Shown: one piece after another, positions 1-9,671 of the stretch
Position numbering within the stretch: position 1 is the stretch's first letter
Layout of the letters: each line of letters begins with the position of its first letter
Origin: Aurantiochytrium sp. KH105
Lineage: Eukaryota; Sar; Bigyra; Thraustochytrida; Thraustochytriidae
DNA: 64,000 nt
Assembly: GCA_003116975.1 (NCBI GenBank)
Contig: BGKB01000064.1
Span: forward strand, 186,001 to 250,000
Direction of reading: 5' to 3'
Made by a program: the position numbers and the translations under genes
Notes under the pieces: model-generated
What the model was told of the DNA's origin: nothing
Databases searched by the model: none
Seen by the model: the letters and a program-made list of their open reading frames with translations, nothing else

Positions 1-1015
1 CTAACGCCAGATACTTGAGGGTTTTCGTTTAGATCAAGCACTACGCTGAAATAGTTGCGAAAATTGGATTGCGCGTGGAGGCCGGCGCGTGTGAGCTTGA
101 TATCCTCGTCTGCAACGCCCTTCTTATAGGACGCGGAAAACCCCTCGATACGCACCGCGCCGCCGACATCGCTGCCTTCGTCCTTGACACTGTGCACAGC
201 AATCCATTTCACGTGAGATGTTGATCTTCATTTGTCTTTCCCAAGAGCTGCTCGGCCAGGACGAGGACTTACATGTTGATCTCGCCTTCATTGATGAGCA
301 CGTTGATGGCTCGTGCACCATGCAAGTTGGCAGGAAAGCGGGTTTCGAGAAGGGCTCCAAGCTTGCTTGGCGCAAATACAACTTCCGCACAGCCTTCGCG
401 CGAGCAATAGTTTATCAGATTGCCACGAAAGAGGTATGGCTTGTACGTGCTCTTGTGAAGACTGTAGATTGGATTTTTCAGTCCTTCGACTTCCGGTGCA
501 ACCAGAAACTGGCCGTAATCACCAATCCAAGGTGATGGTTGGTGCGTGCATCGGAATCCATAGAATGTGACCTGGTGTGGATCGTGGAACCAGCGCGCCC
601 GCAGATCTTTGGTGCTTGAGACGACCCAGTGTGAAATACCTTGAGGCGCACTCATGATGGGCAAGACGTTACCGCGGCTGAGCGCTCGTCCCAGTGGGAG
701 AACGCCACGCTGTATGTCGACAAACTTCTCCACAAGCTCCAACGCGGTGTCATCTTGCGCTAGACATTCATCAGCGTCAACCGAAGGGACGTCCTTGAAC
801 TTCGACGAAGCCGCCTGGCAAGCCACAGCACTCAAGCACAGTAGTATCGCCGCGCACAATCGCCACGCCAACGCCACGACTGATGTCCGCGTCAGGACAA
901 CGGTCCTTTGCGCCAGGGGGCGCTTCCGGTCAAGGCCGCACGAGAGCCCGCGCGGCTCTCTGCGTTGCGTGCCTGTCTGCCATTCTTGGCCCGTCGACGC
1001 AGGCCTTGGCGGCAT
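1..1015 (-). CDS. GH92-like secreted alpha-mannosidase family protein, partial
   Basis: Family: glycoside hydrolase 92, exo-acting alpha-mannosidases that act outside the cell or in the secretory pathway. Seen: two exons on the minus strand, 1015-273 and 189-1 (running off the window), joined across an 83-nt intron (272-190) with donor GTAAGT and acceptor GCACAG. The frame is kept across the junction. A hydrophobic stretch near residues 45-65 (ending SAVACQA) looks like a signal peptide or anchor. The motif THQPSPWIGDYGQF and the upstream RGNVLPIMSAPQGISHW segment are the reason for the GH92 call; both resemble the N-terminal domain of that family. The catalytic C-terminal domain lies outside the window. 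The first ATG (1015) gives a long basic leader, so the true start may be downstream or in another exon. Confidence 0.7.
190..272 (-). other. Spliceosomal intron, 83 nt
   Basis: Minus-strand intron of the GH92-like gene. The donor GTAAGT follows an exon ending in ATCAACAT, and the acceptor is GTGCACAG. Without splicing the frame stops inside the donor. With splicing it continues as a protein-like sequence to the window edge. Confidence 0.75.
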
Positions 1016-1246
1016 TTGCGTTTCGTTTTGCGGCTTGCAAGGAAGGCTTCAAAGGTCAACTCATGGTCAATGTCAAGGTGTTGGCAAGGGGTAGTAGCCC
1101 GACCTAACTGTAGGAATACGGAGGATCGCGGAAAAAACACGATCCGGACAAGCACGATTTCAGGGCTGGGCGGGCTCTTAGTAGTAAGAAAAAGGAGACC
1201 AAGAGCGGCAACTTTCTTTCGTATGTGTCAAAAAGTCAATGAAAGT

Positions 1247-3224
1247 CTATTGGTTGTTGGCGCTTGCCGTGGCCTTGTCATTTGTGGCCTTGTTACTCGC
1301 GGCCTCGTCCTCGGCCTTTTTCGTCTTCGCCTCTCCTTCAAGCCACTCGAGCGAGTATACCGGGATACCCCACTCTCGAGCCTTTGTACACTTTGGTCCC
1401 GTGAGGTCGAGCGAAATAAGAAGCGTGACTGCTGGATTCCGGCGCGTAAGACGATCCGTAAAGCGAGCGCCAAGTTCCTTGGCCAGCGTCTCAACGCGCA
1501 ATCGCTCAGTGCCCACGTACCGACTGACGCAGATCAGCGCTCGCGAATAGTCGAAGGAGAGCACCTTCTTTGGACGCAGCCGCAAAGGGCCAGTTCTCGC
1601 TCGAGCGAGCCGCGAAGAAGCGGACGACGAGGTCGTCGTTGCCGTCGTTGTCGTCGTTTTCGTTGTGGGGGCCAAAGGTGGAAGCGCAGCGTTTGCGGAC
1701 GCTTTTCGTGACAAGGCTGGTTGCGGGTCGTCTGATCCGTTTGCTTGCACCTTGGTCGCTCCCGCAAGGGAGTGCTCCCTCGCCCTGCGAATGTTAGCAT
1801 CACGGTTTTCACTCGAGGATGGCAAACGTTTGCCGCCTTGCTTTGAGTCGGTGACGTCTCCACATCGCCTTCGTTTGCGCGGCGGGACCACGCCATCCTG
1901 TAGGCTGGCCATTATATCCGTGGTGGTGATTTCCTCCAAATCGGGTTGCAGTCTACGAAGCATGTCGAGATAGTCTGCGTTGGGACGATCGCCGACGACG
2001 ACGTGCGTAGCCGTTGGGTTCCATTCCCAAAGCACGGTCGCCCCTGTGCGTGAAATGATGGCCTGCACAGTTCGCCAGCGTTTGGGGTCAAAACCATGCA
2101 AGAAGACAGAAAAGTGCGACAATAGCGTGAGCTGGGTGTCGGCACGTTCTGAGCGATCGAGTGCTTCGCGCTCAGAGGCCATCAGCGCCTCCAAAGCAGC
2201 CTGGCGTGCTTCTTCTTGCTCGCGTTCCTCGGCAATCTCGCGATCGCGTTTGTTCCGAAGCGCTTGCATTTTCTTTCGTTGCTGAGCGCGGCGGTCCTCA
2301 ATAACTTCTGACTTGACGCGATACTTGTCTTCAACGGGAAGGTATGCATCGGCGGCCACGCAGTCTCGAACCCAGGTGTCAGAGACGACGTCGATGTTCC
2401 CATAAGTGAGCGTCGCTTCGCATTTGGGCCCAACGAAGGACTCGGCGACGAGATGGGTCGTGGCTTCGGGCCGCATGGACGCAGCATAGTTTCCGCCATT
2501 AGTTGAGATGAGATCAATGATTTCATTCTTGACGCTAATTTTCTCGTTCCAGCCAGTCACAGAGAAACGAAGTTTGTGAAAGATTGGTGTCTCGTAGTTA
2601 TCGACATCGACCAGATCCTCTGCGCGAAAGCAGGCCTCTACCCAGGCCGCATCCACGACAGGCACGCCCCAGCGTTTGGCTGCAAAGTATCTGTGCAACA
2701 GCAACAACAGCAACACCGATAGTAACAACAATAACATCGAATAGTAGAATGGTTTGGTTGGTGTTCAAACAAGTCAGCTCGTCAGTTTTCTGCTCCGCTT
2801 TTCTTTTTCTACTCTACTCTACTCTACTCTGCTCTGCTCTGCTCTATATGGCCGTCCCGTCTTGGGAGACGCAATTGTCTGATAAAGCTTGCAACACTTA
2901 CTTTTCTGAACCTACGCCGCCTGCGATAAGTGCATGCATCGACCTGTCAAAGGTCCCGGACAGCTCACCGCCCATGAGCCTAACGACCTCTTCGAGTCGC
3001 GCTCGTTGCGTTGCATCAAGATGTGTTGCGCTAAGCACAATGCCTGTAAAGACTCCGCTGCGCTTCTTGGCCGGTTTGGTCGTCGAAGCAGCCCCACGCC
3101 GCTTCGCCTGGACATACTTGCGCTCGCTGCGCAAACCGTTCGACATCGCGGTCGACGGTGGTTGGGCGGTCTCCATCTTGGTTTTTCTCGTTTGCTCGCT
3201 AAACGCTCGCTCGCTCGCAAGCAA
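1247..3224 (-). CDS. Multi-BRCT checkpoint/replication scaffold, TopBP1/Dpb11/Rad4-like
   Basis: BRCT domains bind phosphopeptides. Multi-BRCT scaffolds of the TopBP1/Dpb11/Rad4 class link replication initiation to checkpoint signalling in the nucleus. Seen: exon 1 3224-2902 and exon 2 2690-1247, giving 588 aa. The 211-nt intron (2901-2691) has donor GTAAGT and acceptor TTGCACAG and splits the first BRCT domain in frame. Four BRCT-like units can be read at about residues 56-135, 148-240, 295-370 and 490-570, each with the typical late Trp (for example VVDAAWVEACF, DTWVRDC, YSLEWLEGEA). A charged coiled segment lies between units 2 and 3, and a basic Ser/Thr-rich stretch (PPRKRRR, probable nuclear localisation) between 3 and 4. 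A second in-frame ATG at 3176 is an alternative start. The BRCT assignment is firm; the orthology is an inference from domain number. Confidence 0.8.
2691..2901 (-). other. Intron with pentanucleotide repeat
   Basis: Intron of the BRCT gene. On the plus strand it contains a short run of CTACT units passing into CTGCT units (about 2809-2845). The splice sites are GTAAGT and TTGCACAG. Confidence 0.7.
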
Positions 3225-3813
3225 GGCTCTGCTTACTTCAGGATGTTAGCGCGCACGACGCCCTCGTCCTCACCGTCCACGGTTTGACGTCTGGCGTCCA
3301 GCCCGCGGCGGCGCTCGTGGCCCCGCGTTGTCTTTCCTGTCACTCTGCGCTGCGTTCGGGCTCTGCTGTGCTTGCATCCATGCAGTGCACAGGCATTTGC
3401 AGGCGTGCATGCCGTCCGTCTATGCCTGCACTGGCAGTCGTCGTTCCTTGTCTTTGCTTGTCCGTGCATGCGTGGTACGCTCGCCCGGTCTTCGTAGAAG
3501 CCCGAGCCAGAACATATCCACATGAATCGATTTTCTTGAAGACACTCATGACAAAGCTTTGGCCGAGGCTTTGGCGCAGACAGAGATTGCGAGCTTGTGG
3601 TTTGCTTGAGAAATTGTCGTTGTTTCGGTTGCGCGAAACCACCCGAAACGAATTTTCGAAATGCCGCGAGAAATGCAGCCATGGTGATGATAGCAGAACG
3701 AAGTCGTGCGAGCAGCGGCGGCAGCGCAAGGAAGAGGAAGAGCGACGCGGCGAGGCGACCAAGGGAGCAAGCGAGAGAGATAGAGAGGCTTCAAGGGAAA
3801 CGTACGCGAGATC
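3225..3813. promoter_or_regulatory. Shared upstream region between divergent BRCT and GEP4 genes
   Basis: 589 bp between two divergent start codons, so it should hold both promoters and 5' leaders. No gene, tRNA or strong core element was recognised. Open frames here look like antisense noise. Confidence 0.4.
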
Positions 3814-4452
3814 ATGGTGCAGAGCTGGAACTGGCCCGCAGTGCGCATGGCCTTGGTCCGCATACCCCTTGAGCCTTCGCTGCTGCGCCCGAACCTCGTT
3901 GCGCGCACGCTTGCAGAGATTGACTGGACAGCTTTGCGTAAGAATAATCCGCAGCTCACGCACGTGGTCTTTGATAAAGATAATACGCTTACGGCTCCTT
4001 ATGTGGAGACCTTGCATGAACGCGTGGAAGAGTCAACGCGACGCTGCATCGACCTTTTTGGCGCTGAGCGCGTCGCGATCCTCTCCAATTCCGCCGGTAC
4101 TCTTGACGACAAGGACTTGCAATGGAAGGAGGCCATTGAGCGAAACACCGGCATACGCGTCATTGTGCACAAACAAAAGAAACCTGCATGCTTGGCAGAG
4201 GTTCTCGGACATTTTGATGCCTCGTGCGAAAAAGATGGTGTGCTTGAACCTCTACAGCCCAACGCCGTACTCATGGTCGGAGACCGTCTTCTTACTGACA
4301 CTGTCTTTGGGAATGCCAGCGGAATGACCACGCTGCATCTGTCGGAGACCCTCGAGCTAAAGGGCGACAATAAGCTCGCTGTTGTTCTGCGCCGAATGGA
4401 AAATCTTCTTCTCCGCGCCATGGGCGTGGACGTCGCTGGCAAAGAAACGTGA
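3814..4452 (+). CDS. GEP4: Phosphatidylglycerophosphate phosphatase, GEP4 type
   Basis: Gep4 removes the phosphate from phosphatidylglycerophosphate to give phosphatidylglycerol, the step before cardiolipin synthesis at the mitochondrial inner membrane. It is a short HAD-superfamily phosphatase. Seen: 212 aa, the usual compact size. The HAD nucleophile motif FDKDNTLTAPY has Asp54/Asp56. It is followed by ILSNSAG (motif II), a Lys-containing HKQKKPACL segment (motif III) and GDRLLTDTVFGN (motif IV). The N-terminal NPxL-like segment before the motif (LLRPNLVARTL) also resembles yeast Gep4. No clear mitochondrial presequence is visible, although the first 20 residues are hydrophobic with one Arg. 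It is divergent from the BRCT gene and convergent with the glycosyltransferase gene. Confidence 0.88.
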   Translation: MVQSWNWPAVRMALVRIPLEPSLLRPNLVARTLAEIDWTALRKNNPQLTHVVFDKDNTLTAPYVETLHERVEESTRRCIDLFGAERVAILSNSAGTLDDKDLQWKEAIERNTGIRVIVHKQKKPACLAEVLGHFDASCEKDGVLEPLQPNAVLMVGDRLLTDTVFGNASGMTTLHLSETLELKGDNKLAVVLRRMENLLLRAMGVDVAGKET

Positions 4453-4528
4453 CGGTAAAGAACTGACTCGCGTTTCAAAGACCGTCTTCGTTCCGCGAAA
4501 GCAGAGATTTTTCAGATGTTTCTTTGCG

Positions 4529-6715
4529 CTATGAGTGCGAAGCGAGCGCGCGCATACAGTCGAGTCGAGAGAGTCCACGCTCCGCTGCAAGATAGGTCCA
4601 CAAGTCTGCATCATCGATCAGAGTCGCTAAGATCTTGATGCGATCGCTCGTCTCCGTGGTGATGCGTTCATCCGTTCTGCCGCTGCTGACGAGCTTTTCG
4701 AGAGCCTCGAGTGCGGCAATGAGGCTCTTTGCCGATGTAACATCCGGCGCCGACATTCCAAAAAGAAGAGCACGAAATGCGTCACTGCTCAAGTCTGCAG
4801 GAAGAAGGCGAGCGCGGACCCAAGCCTCACGTGCGGTCGCCATATGGATCTCGCGATGTTCCTCGACACCTTTACGACCCGAAACACTCGACGACGAAAT
4901 TCGCAATGCATGTAATACCTCGGGTACATTGTCTAGCTCATAGCCCGCCTCACTGCACCGTAACCACAAATGATAGTCCTCTGCCTTCACTTCTTCATTG
5001 TAGCCTCGCATGTGCAACAATACCTTTCGTCGCATGGCGACGGTTGGATGCACAATGTCACATGCAAAGAAGAGTCGCCAGCGGAGATATGCTGTTCCCG
5101 AGGGAGTCGAAGCAGTGCGCAACAAGGTCTGGTTGAGATTTTCAAAGGAGCACGCTTGCTGGACAGTCTCGTTTCGGACCAGAAAGGCGCCTGTGCCAAT
5201 GACGTCAAGCGACGGACGCGCTTGAAGGGCTGATAGCTGGAGGCGTAGACGCTGTGCGCTTGTCACGTCGTCAGCATCCATGCGCACAAGGTTCCTGCCA
5301 CGCGCCAAAGCTAGACCTGTGTTAAGAGCTGCCGCCACGCCGCGGCCTGACGACTGAATGATTCGCCAAGAGAAAGATGGCCCGAGGTCCAGGGAATTGA
5401 CGCGCTCTGACAATATTGTTCTTACCAGTTGCGCGCCATCGTCTTCGGAATGATCGTCGATGAGTAGGAGCTCGAGACGGATCGTTTCTTGACTGCTCTT
5501 TGACTTGACAGTGAGTAGACAGTCTTGACTGCAAATGCTTTCAAGAGCTAGTGCAATGTGGCCAGCAGCATTCCGAAAGGGTAAGAGAATCGTTGCGTCG
5601 CACCGTTCCTGCAAGGCAAAGAAACCAATGTGGACGCGATCGAATGTCTGGGCAGCGAAAGCCTCGAGAGCAAATTGATGACTTTCAAACAAAGGATTAA
5701 AATCCTGCATTGTCTCCTCTTCCGAGGTCGCATCCTCAATGACGTCGTTGCTCTTGTGGTTGTGCAAAAGACAACGTCCATCGTTCGTCGCTTCGTTGGA
5801 ATAGACTGCATTTGTGTAGAGATCTTGCACTCGATTGACGGTGACCACGACCATGATTTGCGGGCCTGCAAAACAAGCCGCGCGTCGGCCGTGTCCAAAA
5901 AAGGACGAAACTTGGCGCGCTCCATTCATTTCCAATAAGTTTGGATGACTACGTTCTTCCGGTGCAAGGGTGGAGAGCATGCGCAATACATCACTTCGGC
6001 GGTACATGGATCCGCACAGGTCCCAGGGGTAGCTCCAGTCTAAAGTTCCAACACCAAGTGGAAAGGTCCACACGACGCCGTTCTCTGCGCTTTTGAAATT
6101 CTCCTCGCCAGGTTCGCGCATTGGTCTGTTGGCAGGCTGGCAAAAGGTCATGCCTCGCGCAAGTTTGAGGTGGAAAGCTGCGACGGTAGGCTCGAGTTGT
6201 AGCGTGCGCCACGCTGCATCGAGTTGAAAGCCTCGAATAAAAAGAGCATCGTCCACGCCAAAGAGAATACAGCTGGCGCCCTCGGGGCGCACGATCTTGT
6301 CAAGGTCTTGGGCAAAGTCAGTCTCGCGCACAAAGTTGACCCACGCAAATTCGCTGGCGAGATTGACCTCGTATAGAGTCGCTAGCTCTTCGCTGGAAGC
6401 CGTCCATAATATATGTACGTCGAGCCCAATCTCACCACGCGCGAAAGTATGGAGGGAGCGCAAGTATTCGGCTAATTGAAATACGCGGTCCTTTGAGAAG
6501 CAAATCACGCGAATGGACTTGGTATTGTCTTTCTCTTCAAGCCTTTCCTCCTTGCAAGGAGTGCGGCGAAGCGCGTCAGCCAGGACTGAGTTTGTTGTGC
6601 GATCTCGGGCTGGGCTCGTCTTTTCTTGCGCCTGCGTCTGTGAAGGTGACGGCGCTGCCTTGGGCTGCGCTGGGCCTACGAAGGAGGCGATGAGGGCGCC
6701 GAGGTCGCGCTCCAT
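4529..6715 (-). CDS. Two-part protein with C-terminal family 2 glycosyltransferase
   Basis: 728 aa, no intron needed. The C-terminal half (about residues 370-620) is a GT2 (GT-A fold) domain that would transfer a sugar from a nucleotide sugar. It starts ATILLPFRNAAGHI, has the LLIDDHSEDD segment, the DXD-like MDADDV metal site, and an acceptor-side EDYHLWLRCSEAGYEL motif (the ED of GT2 enzymes). The N-terminal half (about 65-330) begins RVICFSKDRVFQLAEYLRSL and looks like a second glycosyltransferase-type Rossmann domain with an IDDALF-like FGVDDALF motif. Such N-terminal domains occur in bacterial two-domain transferases. No signal peptide is seen. The substrate is unknown. The GT2 core is reminiscent of B3GNTL1 proteins, but this is not proven. 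Confidence 0.75.
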   Translation of the reverse strand: MERDLGALIASFVGPAQPKAAPSPSQTQAQEKTSPARDRTTNSVLADALRRTPCKEERLEEKDNTKSIRVICFSKDRVFQLAEYLRSLHTFARGEIGLDVHILWTASSEELATLYEVNLASEFAWVNFVRETDFAQDLDKIVRPEGASCILFGVDDALFIRGFQLDAAWRTLQLEPTVAAFHLKLARGMTFCQPANRPMREPGEENFKSAENGVVWTFPLGVGTLDWSYPWDLCGSMYRRSDVLRMLSTLAPEERSHPNLLEMNGARQVSSFFGHGRRAACFAGPQIMVVVTVNRVQDLYTNAVYSNEATNDGRCLLHNHKSNDVIEDATSEEETMQDFNPLFESHQFALEAFAAQTFDRVHIGFFALQERCDATILLPFRNAAGHIALALESICSQDCLLTVKSKSSQETIRLELLLIDDHSEDDGAQLVRTILSERVNSLDLGPSFSWRIIQSSGRGVAAALNTGLALARGRNLVRMDADDVTSAQRLRLQLSALQARPSLDVIGTGAFLVRNETVQQACSFENLNQTLLRTASTPSGTAYLRWRLFFACDIVHPTVAMRRKVLLHMRGYNEEVKAEDYHLWLRCSEAGYELDNVPEVLHALRISSSSVSGRKGVEEHREIHMATAREAWVRARLLPADLSSDAFRALLFGMSAPDVTSAKSLIAALEALEKLVSSGRTDERITTETSDRIKILATLIDDADLWTYLAAERGLSRLDCMRALASHS

Positions 6716-7006
6716 CCTACCTGGCCTGGCAAGGTATTAAATGTGCTGCTACTGATGAGGTGATTATTGACTTGTTGACTCTGGGCTCACATCGTCAAGC
6801 CTGACTCTGTAGAAGGACGCAGAGGCGCTTGCAAGGAGCAAGATAAAATCAGGGAACGAGTACTTTACTGGGTCGTGAATTTGGCAAGCCTTCTTTCGTA
6901 CTACACCACTGAGGCAGGATGTCACTCGATTCTCGAAATGAATCGATTTGTGGATCACAATGTCTCTTTTGATCATCTTCTTTTCTCTGTCAACTTTTTT
7001 TTTTTT

Positions 7007-9283
7007 TTAAGGGGCCTGCGAGACAAGATTGATGGCAAAAAGCTTGATGGCGCGACCATCCCAAAGCGGCACCTGCTGATTACGGAGGAAAATGACGCCC
7101 CACGTGTACGTGGTGAACCAAAGCGTCGTATACTGATTTGCCTGATACCTGCGAATTACAATTGGGTGTGGAACCGGGAGAAGGCCGACGAGCGTGGTTT
7201 CGCGGAGAAAGTCGAGCACCTTGCGTTCGTCAAGCAATCCGATAGTCGAGGAAGAGGATGATGTCGACGACTCCCTGCCTTCGTCTGCAAGGGACTCGAT
7301 TTGAGGAACCAAAATGTCGATGGCGCGAAGCAAGGTATTGATGGGCATTTTAGCTTTCCACGAGGCGAACCATTCCGAGGTGGGCATGAAATGCGATGCA
7401 GACGCTTCAGCAGTCGTCGCATCGTGAGCGGATGCATCTCCGGACGTGGCTGCGGTGGTCGCTTCCGGAGAAAAGGTGAGGTTTGCAAGATCCGATATGG
7501 AATCCTGGCTGAGCACAAGCGTGTAGATGAGACGCGCGTTGCCCTCAAACTGGTACTGAATGACATTGTTGAAGAGGTCGAGCATGAAAAAGACGTATTG
7601 GTAGTTGTTCTCAGCGCGCCAGAGGAAGCGAGGCGAAGCGACTCGCTTGAAAAGACTTACAAGTCTCGTCGAGGCAACGTGGCTAAAGGACTTGATGTAC
7701 GGGGAAATGTTGCTGAGAATAGTGAAGAAGCAATTGTACAGCGATTGCAAACGCGCGTCACCATCTGCAATGACCTTGTGCAGCACCACGACCAAGAGGT
7801 CGGCATGACTAATGTTTGACATGCGAGGGCCCCCTTCTAGATATGGAATATCTTTGCACTCGTGGTTGAGCGCAACCCCAAAGCTGCGCTCACCGCTAAG
7901 CAGCAAGGCAACAAAGGTGCAGATATGAATAAGACCGACATCTGTCGCGCGCTTGCGGCCACGCCACAAGAAATAGGAAATGGGCTGCATGAGCTTGCCG
8001 ACATCCCCATGGCGCAGCACGTAATCGATGAATGCCTTGTTGCTGTCGAAAATCTTCCACAGCAGAACGAGCACCTCCTGATATGAGTCAATACCCTTTT
8101 GCGACCCAGGAAGGTAGGTGTTTTGCGCTCGGAGAACAGTATTGAGAAGACGAACAAGATTCTCGTACAAAAACGCAAATTCCCGCGGACTCGAAATGTC
8201 GCCCAGCAGCCGTCGGTACAAGTTCGCCCAGGAGTTCACCTCGAGGAAGATGAGTAGGTTGTGCAGGCAGAGGTCCGCAAAGCGATCGTCCTCCGCACCT
8301 GAAATAATCGCGTCTCTGTACGGAATTCCCCACACGCCCGAATTGTGGTCGCAGACAACGTTTATGAGAGAGCAAAAGAGTTCACACGCAAACGGCAAAC
8401 CTTCGCCCACGTCCGAGAGTGAGACGAACCTGATCCACGGGTCCTGCTCCGGCTCGCACTGAGAGGGAGTCGAATACAGGATACCGCTTTGACAAACGAG
8501 AAGGAGCTTTAGAACCTCGTGACGGTGTCTGTTGAGACCTCGAAAAACAACGCCACGGCCGGACTCCTGCGACTTGCCGATTCCAGCAGACCAGATAATG
8601 TTGCGCTGCATGTTGTCAAATAAACTTGCTTCGTCGTCAGTAGGCTCCGCGTTGACGGTCTCGTCGGGTTTTTGGACACTAGATGGGAGCGTAAAACCTG
8701 GAAAGAAGGCGAGACGTCCGATGCAGCGAAGAAGCCTTTGTGCAAGACTTTGCGACTCTCTTTTATTGGTGTCAAGGCTCATGGAATCGGTGGTCTGGTT
8801 GCCGGCGCCCTCGCCCTCGGCCTCAAACTTGGCAATGGATGCAGTTTCCGCTTGCTTTTCTTCAGTTTCCCCGCTGGCTTGGCCAAGCCCCGATGGAGAT
8901 CTCCAAAACATTGAATACACGTAAGGCTCGGCGAACCTTTCAAGAATAAAAGGGAGCACGCGCGTCACGACGCGGATCGCATTCAAGACCCGCGGATACA
9001 TAACTGTCGAGAGGCTGTCCTCACCAAGGGCTCGTTCGAGCTGCATAACCGCCTGATGCAAAAGCGTTTCGAGCCTTGCGAAGCCTTCTTTGCTATCCAT
9101 CATCTTGCGCACATCATCTGGCTGTATGAACTCGAAGACGTCGCGCTCCGACGACTCTACACTCCAGAACCGCTCCCAAAGCGGATGCTTTTCGCCCAGA
9201 GCGCCGGCCGAGGCGGCGTCGTCAATATCCAAGATCGTCTCCACCAAGCCGCGGAACTCAGCGCGGCTGTCGGAGTTGCCCAT
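7007..9283 (-). CDS. HID1: HID1 family protein of the Golgi/trans-Golgi
   Basis: HID1 (high-temperature-induced dauer formation 1, related to dymeclin) is an N-myristoylated peripheral protein of the medial/trans-Golgi. In animals it is needed for dense-core vesicle cargo sorting. Seen: 758 aa (human HID1 is of similar size), starting MGNSDSRAEFRGLV. The start at 9283 was chosen because Gly2 gives the expected myristoylation signal and the alignment with HID1 begins here; an open frame continues upstream but is not protein-like. The C-terminus carries the family signature GLLPVPHPIVIRRYQANQYT followed by WFTTYTWGVIFLRN. The protein is mainly helical with low-complexity inserts around residues 130-165 and 640-680. 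It is divergent from the PILS-type gene. Confidence 0.92.
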   Translation of the reverse strand: MGNSDSRAEFRGLVETILDIDDAASAGALGEKHPLWERFWSVESSERDVFEFIQPDDVRKMMDSKEGFARLETLLHQAVMQLERALGEDSLSTVMYPRVLNAIRVVTRVLPFILERFAEPYVYSMFWRSPSGLGQASGETEEKQAETASIAKFEAEGEGAGNQTTDSMSLDTNKRESQSLAQRLLRCIGRLAFFPGFTLPSSVQKPDETVNAEPTDDEASLFDNMQRNIIWSAGIGKSQESGRGVVFRGLNRHRHEVLKLLLVCQSGILYSTPSQCEPEQDPWIRFVSLSDVGEGLPFACELFCSLINVVCDHNSGVWGIPYRDAIISGAEDDRFADLCLHNLLIFLEVNSWANLYRRLLGDISSPREFAFLYENLVRLLNTVLRAQNTYLPGSQKGIDSYQEVLVLLWKIFDSNKAFIDYVLRHGDVGKLMQPISYFLWRGRKRATDVGLIHICTFVALLLSGERSFGVALNHECKDIPYLEGGPRMSNISHADLLVVVLHKVIADGDARLQSLYNCFFTILSNISPYIKSFSHVASTRLVSLFKRVASPRFLWRAENNYQYVFFMLDLFNNVIQYQFEGNARLIYTLVLSQDSISDLANLTFSPEATTAATSGDASAHDATTAEASASHFMPTSEWFASWKAKMPINTLLRAIDILVPQIESLADEGRESSTSSSSSTIGLLDERKVLDFLRETTLVGLLPVPHPIVIRRYQANQYTTLWFTTYTWGVIFLRNQQVPLWDGRAIKLFAINLVSQAP

Positions 9284-9671
9284 GGTGGCGTCTTCCTTGA
9301 CCTCACAGCCTCGACCCCGACCTCGGCCTCGCCTCGCCTCGCCGCAGCGGCCTCTGCTCGTGTCCGGCCCCGGCCCTGGTCTTCGCACGCCCGAAGCCAC
9401 GGAGGAGGAGCAGCGGCTCGAGGAAGAGGAAAGAGGTGTGTCGTTGCCGTTTTGGCGTCTGCTTTGCTTTGCTTCGCTTCGCTTTTTATTGTCGCACTTG
9501 TGTTTCCCATAATACTCTCCAGTGTTTGGGGTCTTTATAGTGCTTGCTTGTGCTTGCTTTGCAGCGCCTTTGCCGTGTGCCACGTCGCGCAGCGAGAGCT
9601 GTGCAGACCACGAGCTCGCTCGAGGCAAGCCCGCTCGAGGCAAGCCCGCTCGAGCGAGCAGCCCTCGCAGC
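9284..9671. promoter_or_regulatory. Shared upstream region of HID1 and the PIN/PILS-type gene
   Basis: 388 bp between divergent ATGs. It contains a directly repeated GCTCGAGGCAAGCCC unit (two copies, about 9619-9648) followed by GCTCGAGCGAG, close to the plus-strand gene. This may be a regulatory repeat or simple expansion. Confidence 0.35.

Noticed and set aside
3284-4327. 347-codon open frame overlapping GEP4
   Set aside because: Low-complexity Arg/Cys-rich product; the GEP4 frame has all HAD motifs.
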